A DNA stretch of 64,000 bases from Fennellomyces sp. T-0311 (lineage: Eukaryota > Mucoromycota > Mucoromycetes > Mucorales > Lichtheimiaceae): NCBI GenBank assembly GCA_025266875.1, contig JALLLT010000021.1:1-64000 (forward strand), written 5' to 3'. Every line of letters starts with the position of its first letter. Within the stretch, counting starts at the first letter, position 1. Below are positions 39,665 through 51,500 of the stretch, piece after piece. Under the pieces are notes generated by a model. That model was given only the letters and a program-made list of their open reading frames with translations, did not search any database and was not told where the DNA came from. The position numbers and the translations under genes are program-made.

Positions 39665-40970
39665 CTGAGCGACAAATTCAATTTTGAATGCTCTTTCAGC
39701 CTATCGGTGGGAGACAGTAGCTATTACTACAGTAGTTAGTGATGAATTCAAGCTGATTAAGTATGTTGATATGGCGAGCTATCGATACATATTTTCCAAA
39801 TTTACTTGTCGACTCTTCGCGGTATACCGCGAAGCACACATTCTATATATGCTTTACTTAACAGTACTGAGTAATATTTACACGGACTTTCGTGTTATGT
39901 CAATCAAAAGCGACCAAAGTCACTAGCTAGATTGGCAAGGTGCAATGAGGATTAGGCTGTAAGGACGGCTCGACCGAGACTTAAATTCACGCCTTCAGGT
40001 CAGTGATGTGACTCTCGCGAAAGGAAATTGGAGCATGCAGGCACCATGGCTGACTGCAGTGACGAAAGAGGTTGCAAAGCGAAGGAGCTCGGCGAAATGT
40101 TTGTAAAGTAGCCAAAAATATTGCAAGGCATGCTTTTACGACTGGCAACCAAGGTGGATCAAGACGACGAAACGGTTCGGGAGCTGCAAGTTGTTGATTT
40201 TCTACATGCACATAGTTTTAAAGACCTACAAATGACCAACACGATCATGGATACACCAAAAGAGTATATTTGCCCATTTAAATCTTTAAAGGAACAGGTG
40301 ACCCCAGCATCATTAAGGATGAATCACTTAATGGCTACAATCTTAAGCAGGCGATAGATGAGCACGGTGATCCCAATACCCTCACCTACGAGAACGACAT
40401 GTACGAAATTTCATAGGTGAAATACCTTCGCTGAATAGTATTTTGGAATAAACTCATAATTGTACTTTGTAGATCCCGTATGTATATCCTGCTGCTCAAG
40501 TGAGTTTACGTTCCACTCCAGAAGAAGCTGATTGGGGAGCAGTCCTTGGACAATACATATAATGACTATTAGACTGGTCCAAGAAGGCAAAGGAATATAT
40601 ACATCAACGACACTTTCAAAGCAGCATTACTGGATATAATGAAAATATGTAATATTTTGAATCGTCTACGATATGATACTCCATTCCAGTTAGTCCTTGC
40701 AAAGGCCGGATGGTTGAAATCAGGTGTACTACACAATATTCCGATTGAAATAGCCAAGCACACTACGGAATCGCTTGAATACCGTACTCTAATAAGATGC
40801 TTACGAAGCACATAAGATTTGCTTCACTAGCAATCATTGATCAATATTTGACTAATGGCTATTGTATGTCTAACGTTGAGGAGTTCCCCATAGAGCCATT
40901 CCAAAATTGCAGGAGCACGACCGAATTTATGGCATCATTGACCCAATCCTACGTCCAATGATATCACCGA
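39665..40970 (+). pseudogene. Frameshifted coding remains, probably of the same element
   Basis: Several plus-strand segments read as protein but in changing frames. Near 40290-40415: GDPSIIKDESLNGYNLKQAI, then DEHGDPNTLTYENDMYEIS and a stop. Near 40473-40562: IPYVYPAAQVSLRSTPEEAD, then WGAVLGQYI and a stop. Near 40575: DWSKKAKEYIHQRHF. Near 40600-40815: FKAALLDIMKICNILNRLRY, then AGWLKSGVLHNIPIEIAKHT. Near 40798-40962: MLTKHIRFASLAIIDQYLTN. No start, promoter or consistent splicing joins them. I infer a decayed gene following the transposase-like exons. Confidence 0.4.
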
Positions 40971-41040
40971 AATGCCGTTTAAAGTTGTAGGCAACAGCGA
41001 CAACTGAAATATAAATGCAATGATGATATGACTGTAGGCC

Positions 41041-41135
41041 CTGGAAATTCGACGAAAGAATTAAAAAAGTGCGACGCCCCAGCGACACATTGTGTAATGT
41101 CGAAAGAGTTCAGTACGCACGTGTTGTACAAATGG
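41041..41135 (-). pseudogene. Relic related to the leucine-rich gene at 56-57 kb
   Basis: On plus, GGAAATTCGACGAAAGAA, CCCAGCGACAC and TTGTGTAATGTCGAAA occur in the same order as GGAAATCGACGAAGAA, CCCAGCGACAT and TTGTGTAATATTGAAA at about 56842-56922. In translation (minus) RTELFRHYT here corresponds to CTDLSFQYYTTW there. Only a short piece survives and it is interrupted by stops. Confidence 0.4.
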
Positions 41136-41255
41136 AGAAGTCAACACGAAAGAAACAGATGTGCAGGACAACGCGATTGACCTGGATTGAGTACCCATTT
41201 TTGCCAAGGGTTGCTTCGGTACAAGCAAGCTGGGCCATATAGTGGTGTTCCACAT

Positions 41256-42683
41256 TGTTGGTTAATGCTGGCATAAAGTAGATATAGAAGTACTATTGAC
41301 GCTGTATCATAGGACACAAAATTAAATATTACGTAGAAGTGGTTTTCAAAGATAAAGAAATGCGCATATACGAAGGGCTTACATCCTGTGGGCAATAGCT
41401 ATTAGGAGATTTCAGTGAACGTCCATAAAATCAAAGGTATAATAAAAGGAAAACTTTTAAATGAGCATAATTCCGTTCTTTTTTGGTAGTCTTGTAAAAA
41501 GTGTACGTTATAATTGTTAGGTACTTTTTGGAAAGTATAAAAGTTTTTTGAATGAATAGCCAACTCAATTTTTTTTATACGTCTAATCTTGTGGAGGCTC
41601 GCTGAGCTCCCCTACTATATTTTCATCGCCTGTCCACAAATCATTGGCCATGTAGTTAGTTTTGCAGAATATGACGTCCTGCAAATTACACAGCAATTGG
41701 AAATTCCACCGCACGGTCGCATGCGCACGCAGCCGATGTGTATACTTTCTTTTTGAGTAGAAAGGTTTTTTAAGGTGCGGATTATATTACGTAGCGGTAA
41801 TGAGTCTTCCCTTTATAGTAATTCCCGTGTTATGAGAAAAGGGTTTGAGCACCCAACATCGATCAATTGAAGAGTTTAACACAGCCCGGTCCCATCTCTT
41901 TTGCTAATTTAGATAACCAAGTTCCTCAGGGTGGCAATTTTAGAAGAGTCCGGTTGATGTTACCAAGCTACTGCGTGCAGTTGCGCACTCTTTCTCCACT
42001 GATTTATCACTTGCCGGTTACAGAAAGTTGCAATTTACGTATATTGTAGAAGACTTTCCGGTAATCTCAAGAGTCGTCACTTGTTTGCTGCGTCAGGTAT
42101 GTGTATTTTTTTATGTACGTTATCATCAGTTACGCGCATCTTTTCGAACTATACACAGGTACAATTAGGCTGTTATGGTAGCAGTTGGTATCACAACGCG
42201 TGAAAAAGTCTAATAATAACGGCGCCCATCTCTCGGATTGGAAGGTACCTTTACGGAATACGTTGATCGGGTCAAAAGCAATACACCCTATGTGCACCTG
42301 CTCATAGAATTTCAATACTAAGCAACCTTATTTTTTCAAAAGAAAGTGCGTCATTTAAATAATACTTGCAGATCTCCTGCTAACGTGTCAAATAGACAAT
42401 ATTTGAACGAACGAGGAACAAAAAAGTACCCATTTATGTTTACGCTATCTTGCATCGCCGCTTTGTTGGAAACGAAAGGAGTGATCTGTACGTCTGGGAA
42501 CTCCAGATTGGGCGTCGTGGCCATCGGCGTCCCAAAACGGGCTGTGGCTGGATTCGAGCTTCGGGGGAGGACAAAGTTGTACATGTCAGAAAAAGAAAAA
42601 AGAACAAAAAAGATAAGCGCATGTTATGTTGCTGAGGATAGGGCTCGCATATAAGAGGTGGTATGACAGCCGCAAGCGGCAAC
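41256..42683. other. Intergenic interval upstream of the Kelch gene
   Basis: No gene supported. The open frames at 42346-42654 (+) and 42351-42584 (-) overlap on opposite strands without domain signal. AT-rich with several T runs near 41570 and 42108. Confidence 0.4.
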
Positions 42684-42693
42684 TATATATAAG
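42684..42693 (+). promoter_or_regulatory. TATA box of the Kelch-type gene
   Basis: TATATATAAG about 244 nt upstream of the likely ATG at 42937, leaving a long 5' UTR with many A runs and possibly an intron. Confidence 0.45.
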
Positions 42694-42936
42694 TGCAGTC
42701 TGAGACGAGCACGCCCACAGCCCTTGCATTACACAAGGAAGCAATCCAAGCCCTTGGGGTTACGCACCAGCTATTTCCAGAAGCAAAATAAAAAAAGCAT
42801 AAACAAATTACGGACGATCCCTTTTTCTCTTTTCCTCTTTTTCCTCCTTTTTGCTTGGATGGCAACTCGATGCAATTTGTCTTAACTACGCATTTGGGTC
42901 TCGACCGTCATGATATATTTATTCTGCAGTACTGTT

Positions 42937-44571
42937 ATGCATCCAGCGCCTTTGATAACAACAATAATCGTGCTCGTCTTGGTATTATCACGGGCTGGTG
43001 CAGCCGCGCCCTCGGCTGACATCCTCGGTCTACCGCGTTACGATCACTGCGCGTTCGCTTACAACAGCTCGTTTTATGTTTTTGGCGGTCAGCAACAGAC
43101 ATCGACAACACTGGATGGCCTGCGTTTAAGTTTTACGACGATCAGTACAGCACCAGTCATGGAACAACTCATCGAGAGGCAGCCTTTGTTCGACAATATT
43201 ACGCTTGGCGCCGGCTGTGCTGTCACAAGCTATGGTCATGCGCTTTTTCTACCGCCGCACAGTGCTTTGCTCACGTACAACATACCCACACGCCAGTGGA
43301 TCCAACCTAACATATTCAGTTCGCACGCAGCACTGGGATCATTCAATGGCACCACAGCTCACACTCGCAGTAATATGGCCTCAGCCATGTGGAACGACAT
43401 GTGGGTTGTTTTTGGCGGTCAAGACAACGCTAATCCTACGCAAGAAACGTTTATCCTCGATGCACGCGTGCAGCACCTTTGGATCTGGTTCGAGGCACCT
43501 ATAACATCCGCTACTCCTCCGCCTATGTCAGGTTCGATGATGGTGGCCACTGATCGATGGGTTCTTAACTTTGCCACCAACACAACAAACACTACCTCGG
43601 ACAGTATTTGGCAATACAATGTGGCGGTGCATTGCTTTGATCCATATGTGTTGATGTGGTTAGGCCCAGTGGTCAACTTTGTCAGCATGACCGACCAATT
43701 ACATGCGGCTCCGGTGTCGCCAGACTCAGTTCTTGTCGTACCTGCAAGTTCATCCAACAGCATAACAAATGCAGGCGGATTAGCTATCGTACCGGACCAA
43801 GGCTTATGGCGTTTGGACATGTCACCAGACACGGCTGCAGGTACCATTCATTGGATCGGTGATGCAGGACCGTTTCAGCTGCTTTACGGAGGAACAGTGA
43901 CGAGGCTTTCGGAAGATATTCTTGTAATATATGGTGGCGTACCTTTCAGTCATGACAGTTTACGCTTCTGGAACACGACTGGCAATATGTTTGTTGATCC
44001 AGCATGGTGGCGCGAGATACAATTGACCACATCTTTACCAACACCGACGGAGACAACGGGACCGACCGATTCTGGCTCATCAAACAATAATAGAACATTG
44101 GCAATCGTGCTTGGAACAGTGCTTGGTACTTTAGGACTCGTTATCATCATTGCTGTCATTTATTTCTACTGTTGTCGTAAAAGACGAAAACCGGAATCTC
44201 GAACACGAAATTTATCCCCGCTCTCCATCCGTACAAACTTTACACCAAGGTTTTCAATTGAAAGTCCAGAAGAAGACGCAGGCACTTGGGCTCAGCATCT
44301 TAGACGTTCGCTTTCGAATGTTGCACACAACAATCGCGTCCGATGGTCACGCTCTCCACCATTGCGGCCAGAAATGAGTAGTTCAGCATCACCTACTGCG
44401 GATAGGCCTATGATATCACCCAGTCAGCGTAATCTCGATGACGTTGTGATGAGTGCCGAGCAACAGCAACACATCCGTAACAGAAGTCGATTCAATGAAC
44501 ACTTTGATATATTAGCACCACCGGATGCTTTTCGTCTTTCTCGAATAGTAGAAGATGATAGCCGTATTTAA
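42937..44571 (+). CDS. Kelch-repeat single-pass membrane protein
   Basis: Single exon, about 544 residues from the Met at 42937 (an in-frame ATG at 42910 adds nine). The start MHPAPLITTIIVLVLVLSRA is a signal peptide. The ectodomain has Kelch-like blades: YDHCAFAYNSSFYVFGGQQQ, SAMWNDMWVVFGGQDNANPT, PPPMSGSMMVATDRWVLNF and LLYGGTVTRLSEDILVIYGG, with many N-x-S/T sites. A Thr/Pro/Ser stalk (TPTETTGPTDSGSSNNN) leads to the membrane helix LAIVLGTVLGTLGLVIIIAV and CCRKRRK. A Ser/Arg-rich cytosolic tail of about 140 residues follows, with phosphorylation-like RRSLS and RWSRSPP sites. Kelch ectodomain plus one helix is a common architecture in zygomycete-type fungi. A cell-surface receptor or adhesin is inferred. 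Confidence 0.85.
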   Translation: MHPAPLITTIIVLVLVLSRAGAAAPSADILGLPRYDHCAFAYNSSFYVFGGQQQTSTTLDGLRLSFTTISTAPVMEQLIERQPLFDNITLGAGCAVTSYGHALFLPPHSALLTYNIPTRQWIQPNIFSSHAALGSFNGTTAHTRSNMASAMWNDMWVVFGGQDNANPTQETFILDARVQHLWIWFEAPITSATPPPMSGSMMVATDRWVLNFATNTTNTTSDSIWQYNVAVHCFDPYVLMWLGPVVNFVSMTDQLHAAPVSPDSVLVVPASSSNSITNAGGLAIVPDQGLWRLDMSPDTAAGTIHWIGDAGPFQLLYGGTVTRLSEDILVIYGGVPFSHDSLRFWNTTGNMFVDPAWWREIQLTTSLPTPTETTGPTDSGSSNNNRTLAIVLGTVLGTLGLVIIIAVIYFYCCRKRRKPESRTRNLSPLSIRTNFTPRFSIESPEEDAGTWAQHLRRSLSNVAHNNRVRWSRSPPLRPEMSSSASPTADRPMISPSQRNLDDVVMSAEQQQHIRNRSRFNEHFDILAPPDAFRLSRIVEDDSRI

Positions 44572-44700
44572 TACCTTAATCCCTTAGATCCTCTCAGCAT
44601 GTACATTTTTCCATAACTCCCCCTTTGTATACATATTTGTAGATATGAAAAAAATTCGTCTATAATTCATAAATATAGTTTTAAACTTTACAAGAATATT

Positions 44701-45440
44701 TTACTCGGGGCGCAGGTTGTGCTTCTCTGGAGGAACGTCGTACATAAAATGGCTCGGTTTAGGACTTTCTTGGGATAGTCGCTGTAACACCGTTTCATCA
44801 TCGTTTCGATCAGGGCTGCGCCCATACTTTACCATCATTGATGTCAGAATGATGGACAATCTACAAAGCAGATAGAAGATGAGAGATAGCACTAATGCTT
44901 GAGAGATATCCGAAGCGACTGGTATTCAATTAGACTTACTAATCATGCATTTTGGAAATTCTAGGTTCTCTGCGAATGTAAATTACTGCAGACAATTACT
45001 TTATATATCTCGAATACTAATAATATGAACTTTCTTGATGTTTTCAATTGTATTTTTAGTTACATCGTCTATTTACCCGGGATAATAATATCCATTGGCT
45101 CTGTGGGAACGGAGAAGTCAATATTTGTAGGCAATAGATATTAGCCAAGACATGAATTAGGTTGATCCATTGTAATACAAAATACGCAAATGGATCCGCA
45201 AGGGACTCGTCACTGCTCCTTGTTAAAAAGGTAATTTACACTGCCGTTCTAAGCCTCTTTCTTAGCACCATGAACGCCACGATCATCGCAGCAACGCACT
45301 ACATATGAAAATATTAGAATTGAGAAGCCAAAACCCATTTTTTGAATTCCAAGGATACAAAACTGCAGAGGTAATGTAACCTCTGTTGTTTGGTGGAGAT
45401 TAATACAGAGAAATGATGCCATACTCACTTTGTTGTTCAC
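44701..45440 (-). pseudogene. Possible decayed membrane-protein gene
   Basis: Minus-strand pieces in order: CVAAMIVAFMVLRKRLRTAV, an in-frame TAA near 45236, then in the same frame TRSSDESLADPFAYFVLQWI, NLIHVLANIYCLQIL, and after a possible intron LSIILTSMMVKYGRSPDRND ending at 44701 (EKHNLRPE). Three hydrophobic helices with a single stop between the first two suggest a multipass protein with one nonsense change, or an unrecognised intron. Confidence 0.35.
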
Positions 45441-46454
45441 AAAGTGATCAACTCGTATGTCTTTTTGTATATGGTGTTATAATAGAACGTACGAAAATGC
45501 CATATACGTTAATCTCAAAGTGTTATTCGGAAAGTTATACAAAGAAGTATGTGGAGTACGATTTGAATACCCCAGAAGATAGCTAGCTATTATACTACCC
45601 GTACCTAGGTTACTTCCACTGGTGATAAGTTTGGCAATTGATTACTCTTTCTACCTGCATCTTTTGCAGAAGGAGAATGCTTTTTACGTAACCAAATAAA
45701 TGGTATTCAGGCCAAAATAAATGTGAGATCAGATGCCATAATATTCGCTGAAATGGAGAACGACAGCATTAGATATTATAGCAAGACATCGGAATATGTG
45801 AAATATGTTTTTGAAGAATACTTTAAATATATTCCTTTTTTATGATGATGACTGTTTACGTCGAACAATATCCGGAACAATGCTTAAGTAACCGGCTCCA
45901 CTTCTTGACATTTGTTTACCTTGTCTCTCGCAAGCGCTCATTTCGTAGGTAGATTGTATCAATCAAAAACACAACTTAATATTTTGCAGCTTCTACGTAT
46001 GAATTAACCCAATCAGGATCAGTTCCCGCGGCCTGACAGCTCCATCTTAATCATGGTCATGTTGTTTGGCTCACGCCCTTTTCCCAGTTAAAAAAAACTG
46101 TAATTTCGGATACCATATGACGTTGAAAAAGACTTCTTGCTACATTTTAATGCACCTATTTCCGAATGTGCCTACGGATATTTTTTTTGACAAGCCTTTT
46201 GACACAAAACTGGGGGTAGTTGAATTTTATTTGGAAGACTTATTGACCTTCTCCTATAGGTATATGGTTGTTTTCTTGTGGTACAAATGTATAGATATAA
46301 TAACAGAGATAGGATGCCATGTCTGGAAAAACCCTTGTTGGGAAAAAGACAGGCCTGTATCGAAAAGCTGCGAATATGTATAGAGTAGAGAGAAGAGAAT
46401 AACAGCGTAGGCAAATGCCAGAGAGGTAGACGTGTTTAAGATAGAGATACCGTA
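45441..46454. other. AT-rich interval, no gene seen
   Basis: No supported coding region. The plus frame at 46066-46383 lies just past the 3' end of the LINE fragment and has no domain signal. Confidence 0.4.
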
Positions 46455-46883
46455 CTAAATGGGGGTACTTGTAGGTGCGGATGGTCTGCCTTGGAGAGCT
46501 TCTTCCGGTGCCGGTTCGTTGTTATCATACTCCTCGTCTTTGTGGCTCAGCTTGTCAACCTTGGGGAGGACCTGTAGAAGTGTTGGCCACGCTTTCTTCC
46601 TTTTGTCTCGAGCCAGTCTATTATCTGAACGCGGAAGGTTTTTCAAGATATGATCGATGACCTGTGCATCGTTTTGCTGGTCAGGGACTGGTTCAAATGC
46701 TAAGAGCAGTTCTTGGTACTCTGTGTGAAGCAATGGACAGTTGGCGCAGTGCTCTCTGGTGGCTTCAATAACACCACATTTGCAATCCTTCAGCGGGTAC
46801 GAGCGGAGCCAATGTATACGCCATTTAACCAGTTCTGTACCGATCCTTAGATGAGGCCGCCAAGTACAAGATAGGGTCAACAA
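46455..46883 (-). mobile_element. 3' end of a non-LTR (LINE) retrotransposon
   Basis: The 142-residue frame reads WRIHWLRSYPLKDCKCGVIE, then ATREHCANCPLLHTEYQELL. This Cys/His motif (CKCG...HC..CPLL) is typical of the C-terminus of fungal LINE reverse transcriptases. It is followed by HILKNLPRSDNRLARDKRKK, AWPTLLQVLPKVDKLSH and an acidic/Pro end, EEALQGRPSAPTSTPI. The polymerase and endonuclease parts are absent upstream (above 46883), so the copy is 5'-truncated, as LINE insertions usually are. Confidence 0.75.
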
Positions 46884-47037
46884 GGCGGTATGATCTTAGG
46901 CACCGAATTAATTTGTATTTGGAGTACTGATGGGGTAAAAGAATAATATTTAGGGAATTTTTGCGATAGAGGAGTTCTTGAGTTTGGTAAAACAACCAAG
47001 CGAAAAGAAGGAGTCTGTCAAGTTCAAAACCGTTGAG

Positions 47038-47277
47038 ATGTCACTAGGAGATGCAGTTTCACCACTCAAGTATCCATCACAGCCTCTAAAACCGCAACAA
47101 TCCTCCTCGTCCCCTCAACCAACCATTGGCCACAATGTTACGCGCGAACGCTTAAGAGTCATGGTACACCGGCACGACGCTTAGTACTAAATTTAAGAAT
47201 TGCTTTATACGCAATGCTTTGCTTTTTAAGCTCATCGCGAGGACCCATAACTGCTTTTACTCCTATAAGCTACTCTA

Positions 47278-47309
<32 letters not shown>

Positions 47310-47911
47310 ATGTTTCTCTTCTACTTACCATTCAAAATCTTTAGGAACATCAAAACTTAACTGTACTATCTCAGAATGCGCCAAAGAAAGCCACTCTTCG
47401 TTCAGAAACTGAAGTAAACGTTGATCTTGCTGCCGACGGCGCTTTCTCATCTATGGTAAAGTATTAAATAATCCGAAAGTAGCTTTGCTTTTACTTCCAT
47501 TAACAAAATAGCACGCGCCACAAGCCAAATTAGCCACAATGCGAGTTGACCCTGAAGACTTTCACTTCGTAGCACCAGCCGACTCCGCAAACGATCTACT
47601 AAAGATACCTCATAAGTATTAAGTCGAGGTACTCAAAGAGGGCCACCAGAGCTTCCTTCATATGAGCACAATTTTCAGGACGTACGGTAAGTATAGATAT
47701 TAGAAAGGCTTATATACAGATAGTTCGCGCTGATTTAGATCATGCATTCGATACGGCATTGCATTCCTCAGATATCCTCGAGGTCAAAAATTACTTGAAT
47801 CCGCTCAATAATACGTGTACATGGATTAAAGTAGTAAAAAAAGCATGGACAACGAATTCTGGAAAGAGAACAAGCGTGAAGCGACCGACAATCCCTTATT
47901 TGATTCGATAA
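47038..47911 (+). CDS. Spliced orphan gene with one or two alternative 3' structures
   Basis: From the ATG at 47038 (MSLGDAVSPLKYPSQPLKPQ) an Ser/Pro-rich start runs to TRERLRVM. Intron 1 is 47164-47344 and carries a (TA)n(TG)n repeat. Exon 2 gives EHQNLTVLSQNAPKKATLRS, then EVNVDLAADGAFSSM. Intron 2 is 47456-47511. Exon 3 gives HAPQAKLATMRVDPEDFHFV, then APADSANDLLKIPHK. After that two models work. An 8-nt microexon at 47679-47686 leads to DHAFDTALHSSDILEVKNYL and a stop at 47911. Alternatively one intron, 47616-47738, gives SCIRYGIAFLRYPRGQKLLE and a stop near 47812. An upstream exon is possible. No family recognised. Confidence 0.5.
47278..47311. repeat. (TA)n(TG)n microsatellite in an intron
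   Basis: A run of alternating TA followed by alternating TG, about 34 bp, inside intron 1 of the orphan gene. Confidence 0.9.
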
Positions 47912-48539
47912 GTAACAAAAGAGCCAAGAAGTGCGTTAATTGTGATCTGCAATTGAGTATAGTTACTTTCAAAAAACGGACTAAGCAACTCACGACGAGT
48001 ATAATTAGCAACGGATAGACACGGATTGCTATGAGAAGCATGTACAAAAGGTTACAGGTGGCTCAAGTGAGAAGTGGCATGCAAATGGATAGGGTCCCGG
48101 GGTATCAGTTTTCCCGAACCACCTGACTTGCTCTTCTGCCCTCGAGAAAAAGACCACGGAATACGATTACATAATGCTCATATTAATAAGGTGCTATTCA
48201 GCAGTCGAGCCGCATCAGTATGTGTATACCTTGTTCATGGAGAGAGGAGGTCATACAGCACGAACTGGTTGATAACAAAACCGGACTTGCTGGAGAAAGT
48301 GACACAGTTACTCTCCGGCCTATCGTTTGATGGTAATGCGTTCTGGAGCTCGAACCAAGGCAGAAAAGCGAGAGGCAGAGGCAGGCTGAAAGAGCCAATG
48401 GTGTTCGGGGCAACACGTAACAATGTTTGCAAGGACGAGCTCGCACGCAAAAATGAAATTCCGCCTGCGACTTTTTTAAAGGCAAAAAGCTTTTTTCACG
48501 CGATACGATGCTCCATTATTGATCCCTACTCTTGGAAGC
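47912..48539. other. Upstream region of NOT1
   Basis: A 170-codon plus frame at 48074-48586 overlaps the NOT1 start in another frame, lacks an ATG at its beginning and shows no domain, so I read it as chance. Promoter signals are not obvious. Confidence 0.45.
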
Positions 48540-51500
48540 ATGAGCAGCGGATCAGAACCAAGCAACACGAGCCCACCCTCCTATAATTCACTATCAACGC
48601 GATCACAGCGATCGAGTCTTGTACGCATTGTTAAAGCGCAGGTGGTCCTACTATTAAGCACCCTCAGCAGCGACAATTATGTCAGGAACGCCTCAGACAT
48701 CCGCTCGGTAAGCTATTTCCCTTGCAGGCTTTGTTTTGGTCACGGCATCATCTTGACGCACTCGTTTGTTTTTCCTATTTAGTTGCTCGACACGCACGGA
48801 GACGAAATACGAGAATACCTGTACCGACACATTTTAATTGAGATTTTCAAGCAACAACCTCTTCAAGCAAAGAAACGCACGCAGCCCCCGCTTCTGCGTC
48901 TACTCAAAGAAACAGGCGCATTTTCAAGCAAAGAAAACACTGTCGCATTTGCCAACTCGCTGCAGCAATTCTGTCAGAACGACGCAACAACACGCGTGGA
49001 TTTGCCATCTCTGTTTGAGCATCTCGAACTCGACCCATTCGATCAATTCGTGTGTTCAGCATCTCTCTTGTTTGACATTCAAGAAGCCATATCCACCCAA
49101 GGTGAGCAAGTGCCCTCCCCCCCGTTGCCACGGCAATATCCGCTAATAACCCTCCCCCGTTTTCCAGCACGAGAAATCGCAATACACAACGCAAGCGCGG
49201 CCACACACGTCATTGATAACTTTGGGCCAACGTTGCAGTCGCTGGCACTTTGGAGTTTGAAGCTGACAAGCGGTTGCGTGGACATTATCGGTTCAAAGGA
49301 AGAAGTATCTCATCTCATAGGCAAACTCGTCGAAAAGGCCGGAGACCAGCCAGGCGTAAGCGAAATACAGGCCAAGATCATGGAAAAGATGGACGCAAAG
49401 TAAGCAATGCGAGAGTGCGCCTCACTGTGTGTGTATGCTTATGCTGTTGCAGAGGAAACGGCGATCGATCCATTGGAGCGTTGGGTGCAAGGCTGCTCGA
49501 AGTAGGTAGCGAAGGCTGCGAATCGCTCGATGCCATGCGCAACATCCTTGCGGGATTGAAGATTACAGAGAAAGATGTGGGGCAGGCATTGGCAATCATG
49601 TCGAGATCCCACAACGAGCGAGATGGCCAAGCAGTAGCCTACGATTGGAATGTACAGAACTTTATACCGGCAGTGACAGAAGCGGTGAGTAGTTTTTTGT
49701 GGGGCATACCAAGGGTTACTTAACCATCATTCATGCAAGGCTCCTGGGCTTGATTGGTTCAAAGTAATCGAATGCCTCGATTGCAAGGACTTTTTCCTCT
49801 ACGATCCAGAGGGTCTCAACGTTCTCGTGCGGGCCTGGCAAGGCTGTCCACAGGTAAAGGAGTTGATGTGAGATAAACAGAGCAGGGCGTAATGACACCA
49901 TCATAGGGCCAGAAACCATTCCCCGTCGACAAGTTCTTTGGCAAATGGCACAATGTGAAAGGCCAAGTGAGCGCGCTGTATCGGATCGTCAAGGCACCTG
50001 TCAAACTAGTCGATGTGCTTGGATGTTCGCAGCGAAAAATCATACAAATGGAGGATTTCAAGGGATGTTCTCGAGAAACTCGGTCCATGGCTCTTCAATT
50101 GGTACAGAGCCAACTGAACTCGCTGGATTTGATCGAGTGCGTGCTGAACCTGGGAGAGGACAGCCCTGTGGACGATGTCAAACTATTTTTGGACGTCATG
50201 CTGAACCAAAGTCCGGAATTGGTCTTCCTTGGCCTGGTTCAGATACAAGTAAGGACACACGTATGTCGTTTCAGCACGTGGTATTCATTTTCTCTTATAT
50301 AGCCAATTAAGTCCACTCTTCATGGTCCATTGTTGAAGCAATTACTCATGCATTACCTTGCCGGAAACCCCAGCAGCTCGCTGGTCTTGGCCAAAGCTTA
50401 TCAATCCAACCGAGATCTGCTGAAGCAAGGCTTCGTCGAGGTCTACACCAAGGACCCGAAAGCGTTAACGCGCGTCATGGATATCGTGATGGATTTGCAG
50501 GTAAGTCAATGGTTCATGTAGCAGCAAAGGAAGTACTAATGCTACGATGGACAGGTATTCCCGGATATCATGACTGAGCTTCCGTTCTTCATGGCCATGG
50601 ATATGGCTGCACTAGCATCGCGACGACAGCATCTGAACTTTGCCAAATGGCTTTATGAAACTCTCGCATCAGGCAAGGAGGGCCTTGTGCGTGCATCCAT
50701 CGAGTTTGTCGACCAAAAGATCACGGCTGAGCAAAAGCGAACTGATCCCAATGCATCCATGACGACCATACCCTTGTCCCTGGAAACCATGTCGACGTTT
50801 TTAAAGATCATTTCGGAACGGTAAGCAGCCCACAGTCGCAACCAAGTACGAAAACGTATGCTTAATCACGCACACATAGACCAATGAATCCTGAGGAGCA
50901 TGCCCTTTTCAAAGAACTCCAATCTAAATGTTTCCGAGTATACCCCGAGCTGGCCAACGCAGGGATGCAGCTTGACGGTGCGGCATCAACACCAGCATCC
51001 GAAGATAACAATGCAGTGTCTCCTGAAATAGAAGCTGAAGCGAACGGGTACTATGTGCAACTATACAGCGGCACATTGACCATGGACCAAATGATCGATT
51101 TGTTGATCCGATTCAATTCATCAACGGTGAAGCACGAAAACGATGTCTACAAATGCATCATCCACAATATCCTGGACGAGTATCATTTCTTTACCAAATA
51201 CCCCGACAAGGAGCTGTCAATTACCGCAAACCTGTTTGGCGCCATGATCCAGAATCGCCTGATGCCCCAATCTGCCCTATCCATCGCCCTGCGTCTGGTC
51301 ATTGACGCATTGCAGAACCACGAACCAGGTTCCAAAATGTCAAATTTTGGTATCCAAGCTCTGCTACGATTCAAGGGTCAGATCCCAGAATGGCCTGATT
51401 ATTGTCGCCAATTATTGCAGATTTCGTATTTGGAGCAAGTCAGCCCTGATCTGGTTCAGTTCGTTCGACGAGCATTACAGCAGCAGCAAGATACTGCCGC

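Noticed and set aside
42346..42654. 102-codon plus frame upstream of the Kelch gene
   Set aside because: Overlapping frames are open on both strands, with no domain or splice signals; it lies in the promoter region.
48074..48586. 170-codon open frame on plus just before and overlapping NOT1
   Set aside because: It begins with GTG, not ATG, overlaps the NOT1 start in another frame, and opposite-strand frames are also open there. It shows no domain.
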